A DNA stretch of 30,391 nucleotides from an uncultured Lachnospiraceae bacterium (lineage in GTDB: Bacteria > Bacillota > Clostridia > Lachnospirales > Lachnospiraceae). Within the stretch, counting starts at the first letter, position 1. Every line of letters starts with the position of its first letter. A program made the translations under genes and the position numbers. The notes beneath the pieces are model-generated. The model ran no database searches. It saw only the letters and a program-made list of their open reading frames with translations, and was not told the DNA's origin. Of the stretch, positions 7,898 through 14,718 are shown piece by piece. The stretch lies in the NCBI GenBank assembly GCA_910586355.1, contig CAJUHJ010000027.1, positions 1 to 30,391 of the forward strand. The letters run 5' to 3'.

Positions 7898-7924
7898 CAA
7901 TTTGCAGACACTATCAGCAAATTG
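7898..7924. promoter_or_regulatory. 8-bp inverted repeat upstream of the LytTR regulator gene
   Basis: Perfect arms CAATTTGC (7898-7905) and GCAAATTG (7917-7924) separated by 11 nt, 29 nt upstream of the -10 element at 7956. Spacing by about two helical turns and its position suit a dimeric regulator site, possibly for autoregulation. This is inference only. Confidence 0.35.
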
Positions 7925-7952
7925 AAGACTGAGACGCATAAAATGCCACTGA

Positions 7953-7961
7953 TGGTATAAT
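7953..7961 (+). promoter_or_regulatory. Extended -10 promoter of the two-component operon
   Basis: TGG directly followed by TATAAT (7956-7961) forms an extended -10 element with no good -35, typical of an activator-dependent or weak promoter. Transcription would start near 7968, which supports the ATG at 7997 rather than the in-frame ATG at 7967 as translation start. Confidence 0.55.
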
Positions 7962-7996
7962 GAAATATGATTACAAAAGAAAAAGAGGGGATTAGT

Positions 7997-8695
7997 ATGT
8001 TACGGATAGCAATATGTGATGATGTAATAGAACAGACTCTTATGCTGCAAAAGTATATTCGCGAGTATTATGAAAATAATGGCGCAGAGTATCAATTGAG
8101 TCTTTATACATCTGGAGAAGAACTATTAGCCGATGTGGAAAAGATGGACATTATATTTTTAGACATTGGGATGCCAGGGCTAGATGGAATTGAAACAGGC
8201 AGAATTATTCGGAGTAAAAATAGTTCTTGTCGTATCATTATGGAAACAGTTATGGTAGAACGGATGAGAGAAGCGTTTTTCTTTGAAGCATTCCGTTTCA
8301 TTGTAAAACCGATTGAACGTGAGGAGGTAGAAGAAGCATTAAACGCCTGCATGAGAAAAGTGTTGGGAAGCGGCAGCGTAGAATTATTTTATAATAGAAT
8401 CGCACATGAAGTTCATCAAAGTGAGATTCAGTATGTTGTGACATATGATAGTTATTGTGAGTATAAAGTGAAAAATAAGACTTTGAGAAGTGAAGCGTCT
8501 TTAAGAGAATTAGAAGGCAAATTAGACAAGCGGTTATTTTTTCGCATTCACAGAAAATATATTGTAAATATGGCACAAGTCCAGTCATATCGAAATGGAA
8601 TTATCCATATGAAAGACATAGAACTTCCAGTTGCAAGAAGGAAGAAAAAGGAATTTGAACAGGCATATATGGAATTTGACTTAAAATATCGTTGA
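7997..8695 (+). CDS. LytTR-family response regulator (AgrA-like)
   Basis: A 232-aa two-component response regulator: receiver domain (1-120) and LytTR DNA-binding domain (about 130-230). Acidic pocket D8/D9 (ICDD), phosphoacceptor D56 (DIIFLDIGMPGLDGIETG), conserved Lys104 (FIVKPIE). The strand-4 segment reads RIIMETVMVERM, less canonical than the usual F-L/T-T/S-A form, with Thr84 the only hydroxyl there. LytTR features: YCEYKV, LRELEGKL, FFRIHRKYIVNM. Such proteins bind direct repeats upstream of virulence, bacteriocin or quorum-sensing genes. ATG 7997 has AGAGGGG 6 nt upstream. Its stop overlaps the region before the kinase ATG (8704), so the two are coupled. Confidence 0.93.
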   Translation: MLRIAICDDVIEQTLMLQKYIREYYENNGAEYQLSLYTSGEELLADVEKMDIIFLDIGMPGLDGIETGRIIRSKNSSCRIIMETVMVERMREAFFFEAFRFIVKPIEREEVEEALNACMRKVLGSGSVELFYNRIAHEVHQSEIQYVVTYDSYCEYKVKNKTLRSEASLRELEGKLDKRLFFRIHRKYIVNMAQVQSYRNGIIHMKDIELPVARRKKKEFEQAYMEFDLKYR

Positions 8696-8703
8696 GGTAT
8701 GAA

Positions 8704-10002
8704 ATGGAAATATTATTGCTTTTAGGGATTTATTTTGTAGAACTTCTCTGCTATCAGGCAGTGATGCGAATGTTGTTTCAGGTGAACGTAACAACGAAAA
8801 AATGGATGATTTTAGGTGGGGTATTGCCGCTTGTGATTGGGGTGATGCCGGTGAATGACACTGCAGAAAAAAATTTGTTAGTTACAGTTAGTGTTATTGC
8901 AATTATGTTTTTATCAACTGAAGGGACAGTAATTGAAAAAAGTATAAAATTATTTTTGGAACTTTTAGTGTTAGCATGTATTGAAGATATTTTTGCATAT
9001 CCATGTGGTAAGTTATTTATTTTTGTTCGGATAGATTATAGAAAATATGTAAGTTGTTTAGTATCAAAATTTCTTACATTTATAAGTATAGTTATTTTAT
9101 ATAACGTAAAAGAAAAAGTTAATAAACATAATAAAACACATATCAGTTCTTCGATTTATTTACTTATCGGGTTTATAATAGGACTGATGTTATTGTGTTT
9201 AAGTATTATGAACCAAGTTATAACGTATTTTCCCAATAATAGATATATTATTCTGTGTAATATATTTAATGTCGCAATTCTATCAAGTATATTTTTATTG
9301 GTAGTATTTATAATATATATTAAAAATACCCATGAGCGTATGGAACAATTATTAAAGACTGAGAGATTATTAAAGGAATCACAGGTTAATTATTATAAGC
9401 AAAATTTAAGAAAAGAAGTAGAAACTCGTAAATATAGACATGATATGATAAATCATCTTGTATATGTACAAGAAATATTGAGCCAGAATCGAATAGAAGA
9501 GGTACAGAAATATTTGGCAAATATGATGGGAGGTTTTAAGAGAATTCAAAGTTTATATTATGTAACAGGAAATGAGATGGTGGATACTATTATGAACTAC
9601 TTTTTTAGTATGTTACCCGAAAGTATTGAAATTAAAATAAAGGGTAGATGTCTAGTGACAATAGATATAGAGGAATCTGATATTTGTACTATTTTTTCAA
9701 ATATATTTCAAAACGCAGCGGAGGAAATAGTAGAGAATAATATATTAAATGCAAAAATTATTGTAGTGATACATAAAGGGAAACAATTTGTTGAATATAA
9801 AATTAGAAATTCTATATTAACAAGAATAAACGAAAAAAATATTGATAAAAATGGTTTACCAAAATCACATAAACTGGATAAACAAAATCATGGTATTGGG
9901 ATGATTAATATCAAAAACACAGTTGAAAGAAATCATGGAAAATTTGAATGGAATCAATATGATGGATATTTTAATGTTATTGTTATATTACCTATTAAAT
10001 AA
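8704..10002 (+). CDS. GHKL-type sensor histidine kinase (AgrC-like)
   Basis: A 432-aa membrane kinase partner of the preceding regulator. About six hydrophobic segments occupy residues 1-206, then a linker helix, the phosphorylation site YRHDMINHL with His246, N-box FSNIFQNAAEEIV (331-343) and G-box HGIGMINIKNTV (about 400-411). This is the domain order of AgrC-type peptide sensors (HPK10 group). ATG 8704 was chosen because GAGG at 8694-8697 is correctly spaced; a TTG at 8692 overlaps the regulator's stop and lacks a site. The coding sequence is strikingly more A+T-rich than the regulator or upstream operons. No agrB or agrD is found nearby, so the signal is unknown; the peptide gene at 10794 is a candidate target or signal. 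Confidence 0.92.
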   Translation: MEILLLLGIYFVELLCYQAVMRMLFQVNVTTKKWMILGGVLPLVIGVMPVNDTAEKNLLVTVSVIAIMFLSTEGTVIEKSIKLFLELLVLACIEDIFAYPCGKLFIFVRIDYRKYVSCLVSKFLTFISIVILYNVKEKVNKHNKTHISSSIYLLIGFIIGLMLLCLSIMNQVITYFPNNRYIILCNIFNVAILSSIFLLVVFIIYIKNTHERMEQLLKTERLLKESQVNYYKQNLRKEVETRKYRHDMINHLVYVQEILSQNRIEEVQKYLANMMGGFKRIQSLYYVTGNEMVDTIMNYFFSMLPESIEIKIKGRCLVTIDIEESDICTIFSNIFQNAAEEIVENNILNAKIIVVIHKGKQFVEYKIRNSILTRINEKNIDKNGLPKSHKLDKQNHGIGMINIKNTVERNHGKFEWNQYDGYFNVIVILPIK

Positions 10003-10215
10003 AAATAGATAATAGATAAATAGTTGCTATTATTAATTAAGAGGATTTTTATTATATTTGTACGAGTATATTTGCTTATTTAACATTGTTGTTGAAATAA
10101 TATTTTTCTTTTGATTGACATTCGTTTAGGATAATTTTTGTGTGAAAAAGATTTCTGTATTTGCAATAATTTTAATAGACAAAAAAATGTTAGAAGTCCA
10201 CATTGACGAAGGAAT
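10003..10215. other. AT-rich spacer after the kinase gene
   Basis: About 200 nt of extremely A+T-rich DNA. A TTGACA occurs at 10115 but has no matching -10. No gene is supported. Confidence 0.3.
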
Positions 10216-10259
10216 GAATCCACTGACTGTATTGCGATACAGTCGAGGGATTCTTTTTT
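10216..10259 (+). terminator. Terminator downstream of the two-component operon
   Basis: GAATCC (10216-10221) pairs with GGATTC (10248-10253), and inside it GACTGTAT pairs with ATACAGTC around a TGCG loop; TTTTTT follows immediately. A strong plus-strand intrinsic terminator. Confidence 0.8.
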
Positions 10260-10752
10260 CTTTTATAGCGGTAAAGCACCCACTTAGGTTGGTTGTCGCC
10301 ATTGTCTAACCTTTTGATAAAGTAGTGGTAAGTTACATCGTCTGGAACAGCGATAAAATATAGATGTAAGAAATTCCAACATTGACACGACCTCCCTGTT
10401 GCAGGTATTGGTAAATAACTTGGAATTTATAACATAATTTTTGATAAACTTTTATAATCAGTCTCTTAGAAAGAAGTTGTAATAGGGATTATGGCGGTAA
10501 GAATCCGATGCTTGCCATCTCTGTGGATATTACTCCAAAACGGCTTTTTGGTAAAATGATACATTACTTTGTCAGATACTATAATTTACGTAGTACATCT
10601 AGCAGAGTAGTTTTCCTTAGGCTGGTAAACTTAAATATATTCTTTTCCTTATTTTGTGTTAATTAATTTTATTTAAAATAATAGTTTCCATTTAAGAAGA
10701 CAAGAGACCGTTAAAGGTGCTATTCTGGTTTGGCATAGAGTGAACAATTACT
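10260..10752. other. Non-coding or degraded stretch between kinase operon and peptide gene
   Basis: No intact gene. Two open stretches have protein-like composition but no proper start. One is on the minus strand, about 10410 to 10190 (includes YFIAVPDDVTYHYFIKRLDN, then KWVLYRYKR); a GGGAGG and ATG on that strand near 10388 lead into a different frame. The other is on the plus strand, about 10449 to 10665 (includes DYGGKNPMLAISVDITPKRL). I recognise neither; both may be remnants of mobile-element genes. Confidence 0.35.
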
Positions 10753-10780
10753 CTATTTATGTAAACAAAAACATAAATAG
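10753..10780 (+). promoter_or_regulatory. Leader hairpin touching the peptide gene's ribosome binding site
   Basis: Perfect 10-bp inverted repeat CTATTTATGT (10753-10762) / ACATAAATAG (10771-10780) with an A-rich 8-nt loop. The last stem base is the first G of the GGGAGGTG ribosome binding site, so the hairpin could affect initiation or be a duplex-DNA regulator site. Confidence 0.55.
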
Positions 10781-10793
10781 GGAGGTGTCATTC

Positions 10794-10868
10794 ATGGGTA
10801 TTATGATGTTTAGTATTTTTAAGGATCTTGGAGAATGGATATTTCAGCATATTATATTAGGAAAATAA
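10794..10868 (+). CDS. 24-aa amphipathic/hydrophobic peptide, unknown
   Basis: A tiny gene supported by signals rather than length: GGGAGGTG (10780-10787) 8 nt before ATG 10794, an immediate upstream hairpin, a TAA stop at 10866-10868 and a terminator-like hairpin 18 nt later. The product begins MGIMMFSIFKDLGEWIFQ and ends in GK. Its I-F-K-D-L-x-x-W-I spacing recalls delta-haemolysin and other phenol-soluble modulins of staphylococci, whose genes are Agr-controlled; an Agr-like sensor/regulator pair lies just upstream. Alternatives: a type I toxin peptide (short, hydrophobic, structured leader) or a leaderless bacteriocin. It lacks the acidic C-terminal tail of AgrD, so it is not a typical autoinducer precursor. 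Expression is untested. Confidence 0.55.
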   Translation: MGIMMFSIFKDLGEWIFQHIILGK

Positions 10869-10885
10869 GTCAGATTTGATTAAAA

Positions 10886-10928
10886 AGGTGTTCATTTCAA
10901 AACTACGAAATGAGCACCTAAATTTTGG
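10886..10928 (+). terminator. Hairpin terminator of the peptide gene
   Basis: AGGTGTTCATTTC (10886-10898) pairs with GAAATGAGCACCT (10907-10919) over 13 bp with one wobble, followed by AAATTTT. The T-tract is short, so termination may be moderate. It helps define the 10794-10868 reading frame as an independent transcription unit. Confidence 0.6.
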
Positions 10929-11416
10929 GCTTTGCAGCAAATAATATTCTTTACAAAGATTCCCGGCAAATACATTCAAGTGATTCATTTTCTTTTGTTA
11001 TTTCTGATTAAATATCCATATTTAAGAATTGTTCCCCTGTATAAAAAACGAAATTATGCGTCGCAGAATAGGCGTAGCCTTATTGAGCCAGTGGCACTTC
11101 CAAAGTACCAAAAGACATGTTGAAAATTATAGATAAGCAGCTGTAAGAAATTGAAGAATAAAGATAAAGCCAGATAAGGATAACCCCCATAATTGGGAAT
11201 AAGACGCAACAAAGATAAAAATATAAATAATTTTTCTGGGATGATAAAATAGGTATTTACTATACGAGAAAATTTTCAAAAGGTCATTGTACATAGAAGA
11301 AACAAGCATTAGATTACGATAAGCACAATCCCCGCAACAGGGAAGAAGTGTTCATATGGAGTCATGTGCTTATTTATAAAAATATCCTTATCAGGTACAG
11401 CATTCCAGCTAAAATA
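10929..11416. other. AT-rich stretch, no supported gene
   Basis: Short open frames exist on both strands (for example a hydrophobic 60-codon frame on the minus strand, 11309-11127) but none has a ribosome binding site or recognisable sequence. It separates the peptide gene from the convergent chemoreceptor operon. Confidence 0.35.
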
Positions 11417-11459
11417 AAAACAGGCAGAGCCGTTTAAAAGATAAGGCGCTGCCTGTTTT
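11417..11459 (-). terminator. Terminator of the chemoreceptor/lipoprotein operon (possibly bidirectional)
   Basis: AAAACAGGCAG (11417-11427) pairs perfectly with CTGCCTGTTTT (11449-11459), giving T-runs at the 3' side on both strands. It lies 3 nt beyond the stop codon of the minus-strand lipoprotein gene. Confidence 0.75.
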
Positions 11460-11462
11460 AAA

Positions 11463-11909
11463 TTATTCCTCTTCTGCAGTTACAATAGAAATAGCTGAGT
11501 CCCCTTTCATGGCCTGTTCAATGACGGCGGCTGATAATTTTAAGAAATTATCGCCGGAATGGGTTGCTCCTGAAATTGTTTCCACTTCATCAGGCGTTTG
11601 TTTTTCCAATAGCTGTGCTACATACTTGCGGGTGTACTCATTTGGATAAGTTCCTTCCACTGATTTCATATTCTGCATATAAGTGTTATCCCATGCTTTA
11701 ATATATCCACTGGGGTCTTTTGCGTTAAATTCCGCATATACAATACGGTCGTTTTTTACCATAATACAGAGATACTCTTTCCAGCCATGGGAATACTCTG
11801 ACATTTCTGCTGTATAAAATCCATCCTTCATTTCCGATTGGGAACCACATCCGCCGAGAAAGGCAGAAAATAAAATCACAGTAAAAGCAGTAAGTAAAAG
11901 TTTTTTCAT
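11463..11909 (-). CDS. FMN-binding-domain lipoprotein
   Basis: A 148-aa exported lipoprotein. The N-terminus MKKLLLTAFTVILFSAFLGG is followed by the lipidated Cys21 (lipobox LGGC). The rest is one FMN_bind domain, recognised by DGFYTAEM, then VYAEFNAKD, and the flavinylation-type motif ETISGATHSGDNF. In this family FMN is bound, often attached covalently to a Thr/Ser of the S-G-A-T motif by ApbE; no apbE is in the window. Related single-domain proteins (PplA of Listeria) serve extracellular electron transfer. ATG 11909 follows AATGGAGGAA. It begins 13 nt after the chemoreceptor stop on the same strand, so the two form an operon ending at the 11417-11459 terminator. An electron-transfer or redox-sensing role is inferred. 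Confidence 0.88.
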   Translation of the reverse strand: MKKLLLTAFTVILFSAFLGGCGSQSEMKDGFYTAEMSEYSHGWKEYLCIMVKNDRIVYAEFNAKDPSGYIKAWDNTYMQNMKSVEGTYPNEYTRKYVAQLLEKQTPDEVETISGATHSGDNFLKLSAAVIEQAMKGDSAISIVTAEEE

Positions 11910-11922
11910 AACGCTTCCTCCA

Positions 11923-13887
11923 TTAATTTGTAGTTTTAAGTTTTACCTGTGAAACATATTGTTTCAAACTTTCTGACTGTTCAAGTGAACTAGCAGCCAT
12001 TTTTGATGTTTCTTCTGCTAATACCTGATTTGCGTCGTTAATCTCTTTTAAGGAATCCAAATTCCTGTTTACATAAGATACAGAAGAAGTCTGTTCCGAT
12101 ACGGTATCCGATAACTGACTGGAAATTTCGTGGTATTGTTTTGATACTTCCCGAATTTCCTGGAAAGCAGTTGCCGTTTCCTCGGCAGTATGTAATCCTT
12201 TTTCAATAATCGTTACAGCGTCTGAAATAATGGTGCCTGTCTGTTGAAGCGCGTCGGCAGTCTGTGTGGAAAGCTGCCCGATTTCCTGTGCAACAACGGC
12301 AAATCCTTTTCCGGCTTCACCGGCTCTTGAGGCTTCGATGGAAGCATTAAACGACAGCAGGTTCGTCTGGAGGGAAATTTTTTCAACCATCCGGCTTATT
12401 TTGGAAATCTCGTCTACGGCATCGTGAATCTGTTCCATTGTCTCTAGCATACTCTGCATATGTTTATTTCCGAGAGAAGTTTTTTCCTCTGCATTTTCAG
12501 AGCAGGTTTCCATCTTAAGAACGTTATCTTTATTCTTTTCAATAGAAGCGGTAATCGCTGACATATTTCGATCCAATTCTTCTAAAAGAGCGGACTGATT
12601 TGCTGCGCCGTCATTGAGGCGTTGGGCAAAATCAGACACCTTATTGGAATTTTGGTTGACGTCTATGGATGACTGGTTCATCTTTTGCATTGTCTGGTTC
12701 AAAGAATCTGTAATGTTCATCAAAGAGTCGCGTATGGAAGTGAAATCTCCGGTAAAATTGTCTGGAATTTGAATCGTATAGTCTCCGTTTGAAAGCGAAC
12801 CCAGCGAACTTTGGATCGCTTGTATGTAATTGTTCAGGCTTGTTATGGTTTGGGACAGCGCATGAGTTAAAATACGCGTTTCATCATTGGTTTTTGAAGG
12901 TAAGACTTCATCTGTCAGGTTTCCGTTTGCTAACGCCTGAAGCCGTACGGTAGCCGAGGAGAGAGAACGAGATGTCTTACTTGCAACGGGGATAATGATT
13001 ATCATTGCAAGCAGAAGCAGTACAACGGAACCGGCGATACAAAATTCCAAAGTTCTGACAACAGTTCCTAAAAATTCTCTCTGCGGGGCGTGGATAAACA
13101 GCGTCCAGTTTGTGCCCGGAACGGGGGTGTAACCGACATAATATCTATATTTATCAAGTTTCATTAAGGCAGAACCCGTCTGGGCGCATAAAATATCTTC
13201 CCATAAGCTGTCGTCTTTAGAGGATGGGAATATGTCTTGATACGTTTTTTTGTCAATAATATTTTGGAGGTTTACGTCGCCAATAACCCTTCCGTCTTCA
13301 TTTAACAAGAAAGAACTTCCCGTATCACCCAGAATTAAAAGGCTTAATACGTCGTTTAACACGTCGTATTTGTAGCTGCCGATTAAATATCCAGTTACTT
13401 CGTCGCCTTCTTTAAAAGGAGCGCCGACACAAAGCTGGACAACATCATTTTCATAATAAGGGTCGCCGATTACAATATTCTGCGTCTGGGTTAAATCGGC
13501 ATAATACGCAGTTTCTGAAATAGATGCAGGTGCAATTTCATCTCCAAATAATTTGTTTCCATTTACGTCATACGCAGAAAGCCAGACAAACTCAATCTGA
13601 AGTGAAGCTGTGGTTAGGCGGGCTTGTTTATCATCCATTGTGGAATCTGGATTTGAAAAGACATCTTCTAACGCGAGATCGTGCATACGCTCTGTTAAAA
13701 GATGAAGATTGGCGCTAATATCCTGTGCTGCGATTCTTGCAGTGATCTGCATGTTGTCTAAAACAATTGCATTCGTAGAACGTATGCTGCCTTCAGACAT
13801 TACTTTTACAATACAGGCTGCAAGCAGAATGGATACTGCCATGACGTAAAAAATAATTTTGTTTTTTAATTTTTTTGTCCTTTTCAT
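11923..13887 (-). CDS. Methyl-accepting chemotaxis protein with extracytoplasmic dCache-like sensor
   Basis: A 654-aa chemoreceptor-type transducer. Order: basic N-terminus and TM1 (about 9-29), a roughly 250-residue extracellular domain with dCache character (VWLSAYDVNGNKLFGD, IGDPYYEND, FLLNEDGRVIGD), TM2 (282-302), HAMP linker, then the signalling hairpin with tip NASIEASRAGEAGKGFAVVA and EIGQLS, matching the MCP signal consensus. It would signal through CheA/CheW. ATG 13887 follows AGGGAGG by 9 nt; a TTG two codons earlier is an alternative start. No che or flagellar gene is nearby. It shares a transcript with the FMN-binding lipoprotein, which may feed it a redox cue (inference). Confidence 0.94.
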   Translation of the reverse strand: MKRTKKLKNKIIFYVMAVSILLAACIVKVMSEGSIRSTNAIVLDNMQITARIAAQDISANLHLLTERMHDLALEDVFSNPDSTMDDKQARLTTASLQIEFVWLSAYDVNGNKLFGDEIAPASISETAYYADLTQTQNIVIGDPYYENDVVQLCVGAPFKEGDEVTGYLIGSYKYDVLNDVLSLLILGDTGSSFLLNEDGRVIGDVNLQNIIDKKTYQDIFPSSKDDSLWEDILCAQTGSALMKLDKYRYYVGYTPVPGTNWTLFIHAPQREFLGTVVRTLEFCIAGSVVLLLLAMIIIIPVASKTSRSLSSATVRLQALANGNLTDEVLPSKTNDETRILTHALSQTITSLNNYIQAIQSSLGSLSNGDYTIQIPDNFTGDFTSIRDSLMNITDSLNQTMQKMNQSSIDVNQNSNKVSDFAQRLNDGAANQSALLEELDRNMSAITASIEKNKDNVLKMETCSENAEEKTSLGNKHMQSMLETMEQIHDAVDEISKISRMVEKISLQTNLLSFNASIEASRAGEAGKGFAVVAQEIGQLSTQTADALQQTGTIISDAVTIIEKGLHTAEETATAFQEIREVSKQYHEISSQLSDTVSEQTSSVSYVNRNLDSLKEINDANQVLAEETSKMAASSLEQSESLKQYVSQVKLKTTN

Positions 13888-13919
13888 TTGCAAAATCCTC
13901 CCTGAATTATATGTCTGTT

Positions 13920-13948
13920 ATCATACCATAAATTTAAAAATTTTTCCA
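13920..13948 (-). promoter_or_regulatory. Candidate promoter of the chemoreceptor operon
   Basis: On the minus strand: TGGAAA, a 17-nt spacer ending TGG, then TATGAT, an extended -10. It lies about 33 nt upstream of the chemoreceptor ATG. It does not look like a flagellar sigma-D promoter. Confidence 0.45.
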
Positions 13949-14066
13949 CATAGAAAATATTTAGCCATTTACGAAAATAATTGACCGTTGGCGGAGGTAT
14001 CATGGAATGAGATGGCAGGGCGGCTTAAAATCTGGTTAAGAAGAACAGATTTAGGGGATGTCAAAA

Positions 14067-14627
14067 ATGACGACAAAGGAAGCAAGAGAAATCTATTTAA
14101 AATCAGATTGTTCCTATTTCGTAATGTGCACTAATTTTTATGCTAGTTATATTGAATATAAAAAACTTGGACTTCCGACAGATTTAGAAAATACATGGAA
14201 AAATGAGAAAATATTGAAACTCAGCGTTGATATTAGGAGAAGCGGGGATTATCGTTTGTTCCAAAAAATATCTGAAATTGCTGAAGAATTCCATGATTAT
14301 GAAAAATTGCGTATCGTATTGGAAGCGTTACGGAGTATTAGAGAACCGTTGGAACCAAGACAAAGTATTAGTGTTGCAGAAACAATATTAGGGCGCAGGA
14401 ATCCAAAAGTCCGGGGCGGTTTGATTTATTGGGCGTTTGATATTGGACAGAAGGGAATTGCAATTCTGTTAATGGATCAGGTATTAGAATACTTGTTTTT
14501 GCCAAATGTGTCAGATGTGGAGATGTTAAAGAAAATTCGCAAAGGACAGCGGCTTTGTAAAAAGATTATTGCAGATTTAGATCTTCATTTTTCCAATCGC
14601 TATTTAAAACATTATTATAATTTTTAG
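14067..14627 (+). CDS. Conserved-looking hypothetical protein
   Basis: A 186-aa protein I do not recognise. No signal peptide or membrane segment; mixed charged/aromatic composition with a Cys/Tyr-rich N-terminal part (SDCSYFVMCTNFYASYIEY), a predicted helical middle (ISEIAEEFHDYEKLRIVLEA) and a basic C-terminus (LKHYYNF). Probably a cytoplasmic helical protein. AGGGG at 14053-14057 fits ATG 14067 (9 nt) better than the in-frame ATG at 14058, which touches that site. It lies in front of serS, but serS has its own promoter, so a functional link is not shown. Codon use resembles its neighbours. Confidence 0.75.
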   Translation: MTTKEAREIYLKSDCSYFVMCTNFYASYIEYKKLGLPTDLENTWKNEKILKLSVDIRRSGDYRLFQKISEIAEEFHDYEKLRIVLEALRSIREPLEPRQSISVAETILGRRNPKVRGGLIYWAFDIGQKGIAILLMDQVLEYLFLPNVSDVEMLKKIRKGQRLCKKIIADLDLHFSNRYLKHYYNF

Positions 14628-14645
14628 GAAAATAAGAGGAAAAGA

Positions 14646-14674
14646 TTGAATCCGGTATTATTTCATTGTATAAT
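14646..14674 (+). promoter_or_regulatory. serS promoter
   Basis: TTGAAT (14646-14651), a 17-nt spacer and a perfect TATAAT (14669-14674), 44 nt before the serS ATG. The leader is too short for a T-box riboswitch, so serine-tRNA control through a T-box is not expected. Confidence 0.75.
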
Positions 14675-14718
14675 GTTGCCATTCTGAGAACTTGCATAAA
14701 TAAGGAAAGGACAATACA

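Noticed and set aside
10794..10868. The 24-aa peptide as an AgrD autoinducer precursor
   Set aside because: It lacks a Cys/Ser thiolactone centre and the acidic C-terminal tail of AgrD, and there is no agrB.
10932..11123. 63-codon plus-strand frame downstream of the peptide gene
   Set aside because: Starts within DNA just after a terminator, lacks a ribosome binding site and shows no recognisable features.
11127..11309. 60-codon hydrophobic minus-strand frame
   Set aside because: No ribosome binding site and an AT-rich context where hydrophobic frames arise by chance.
14675..14718. Possible T-box riboswitch before serS
   Set aside because: The promoter at 14646-14674 leaves a leader of only about 40 nt, too short for a T-box.
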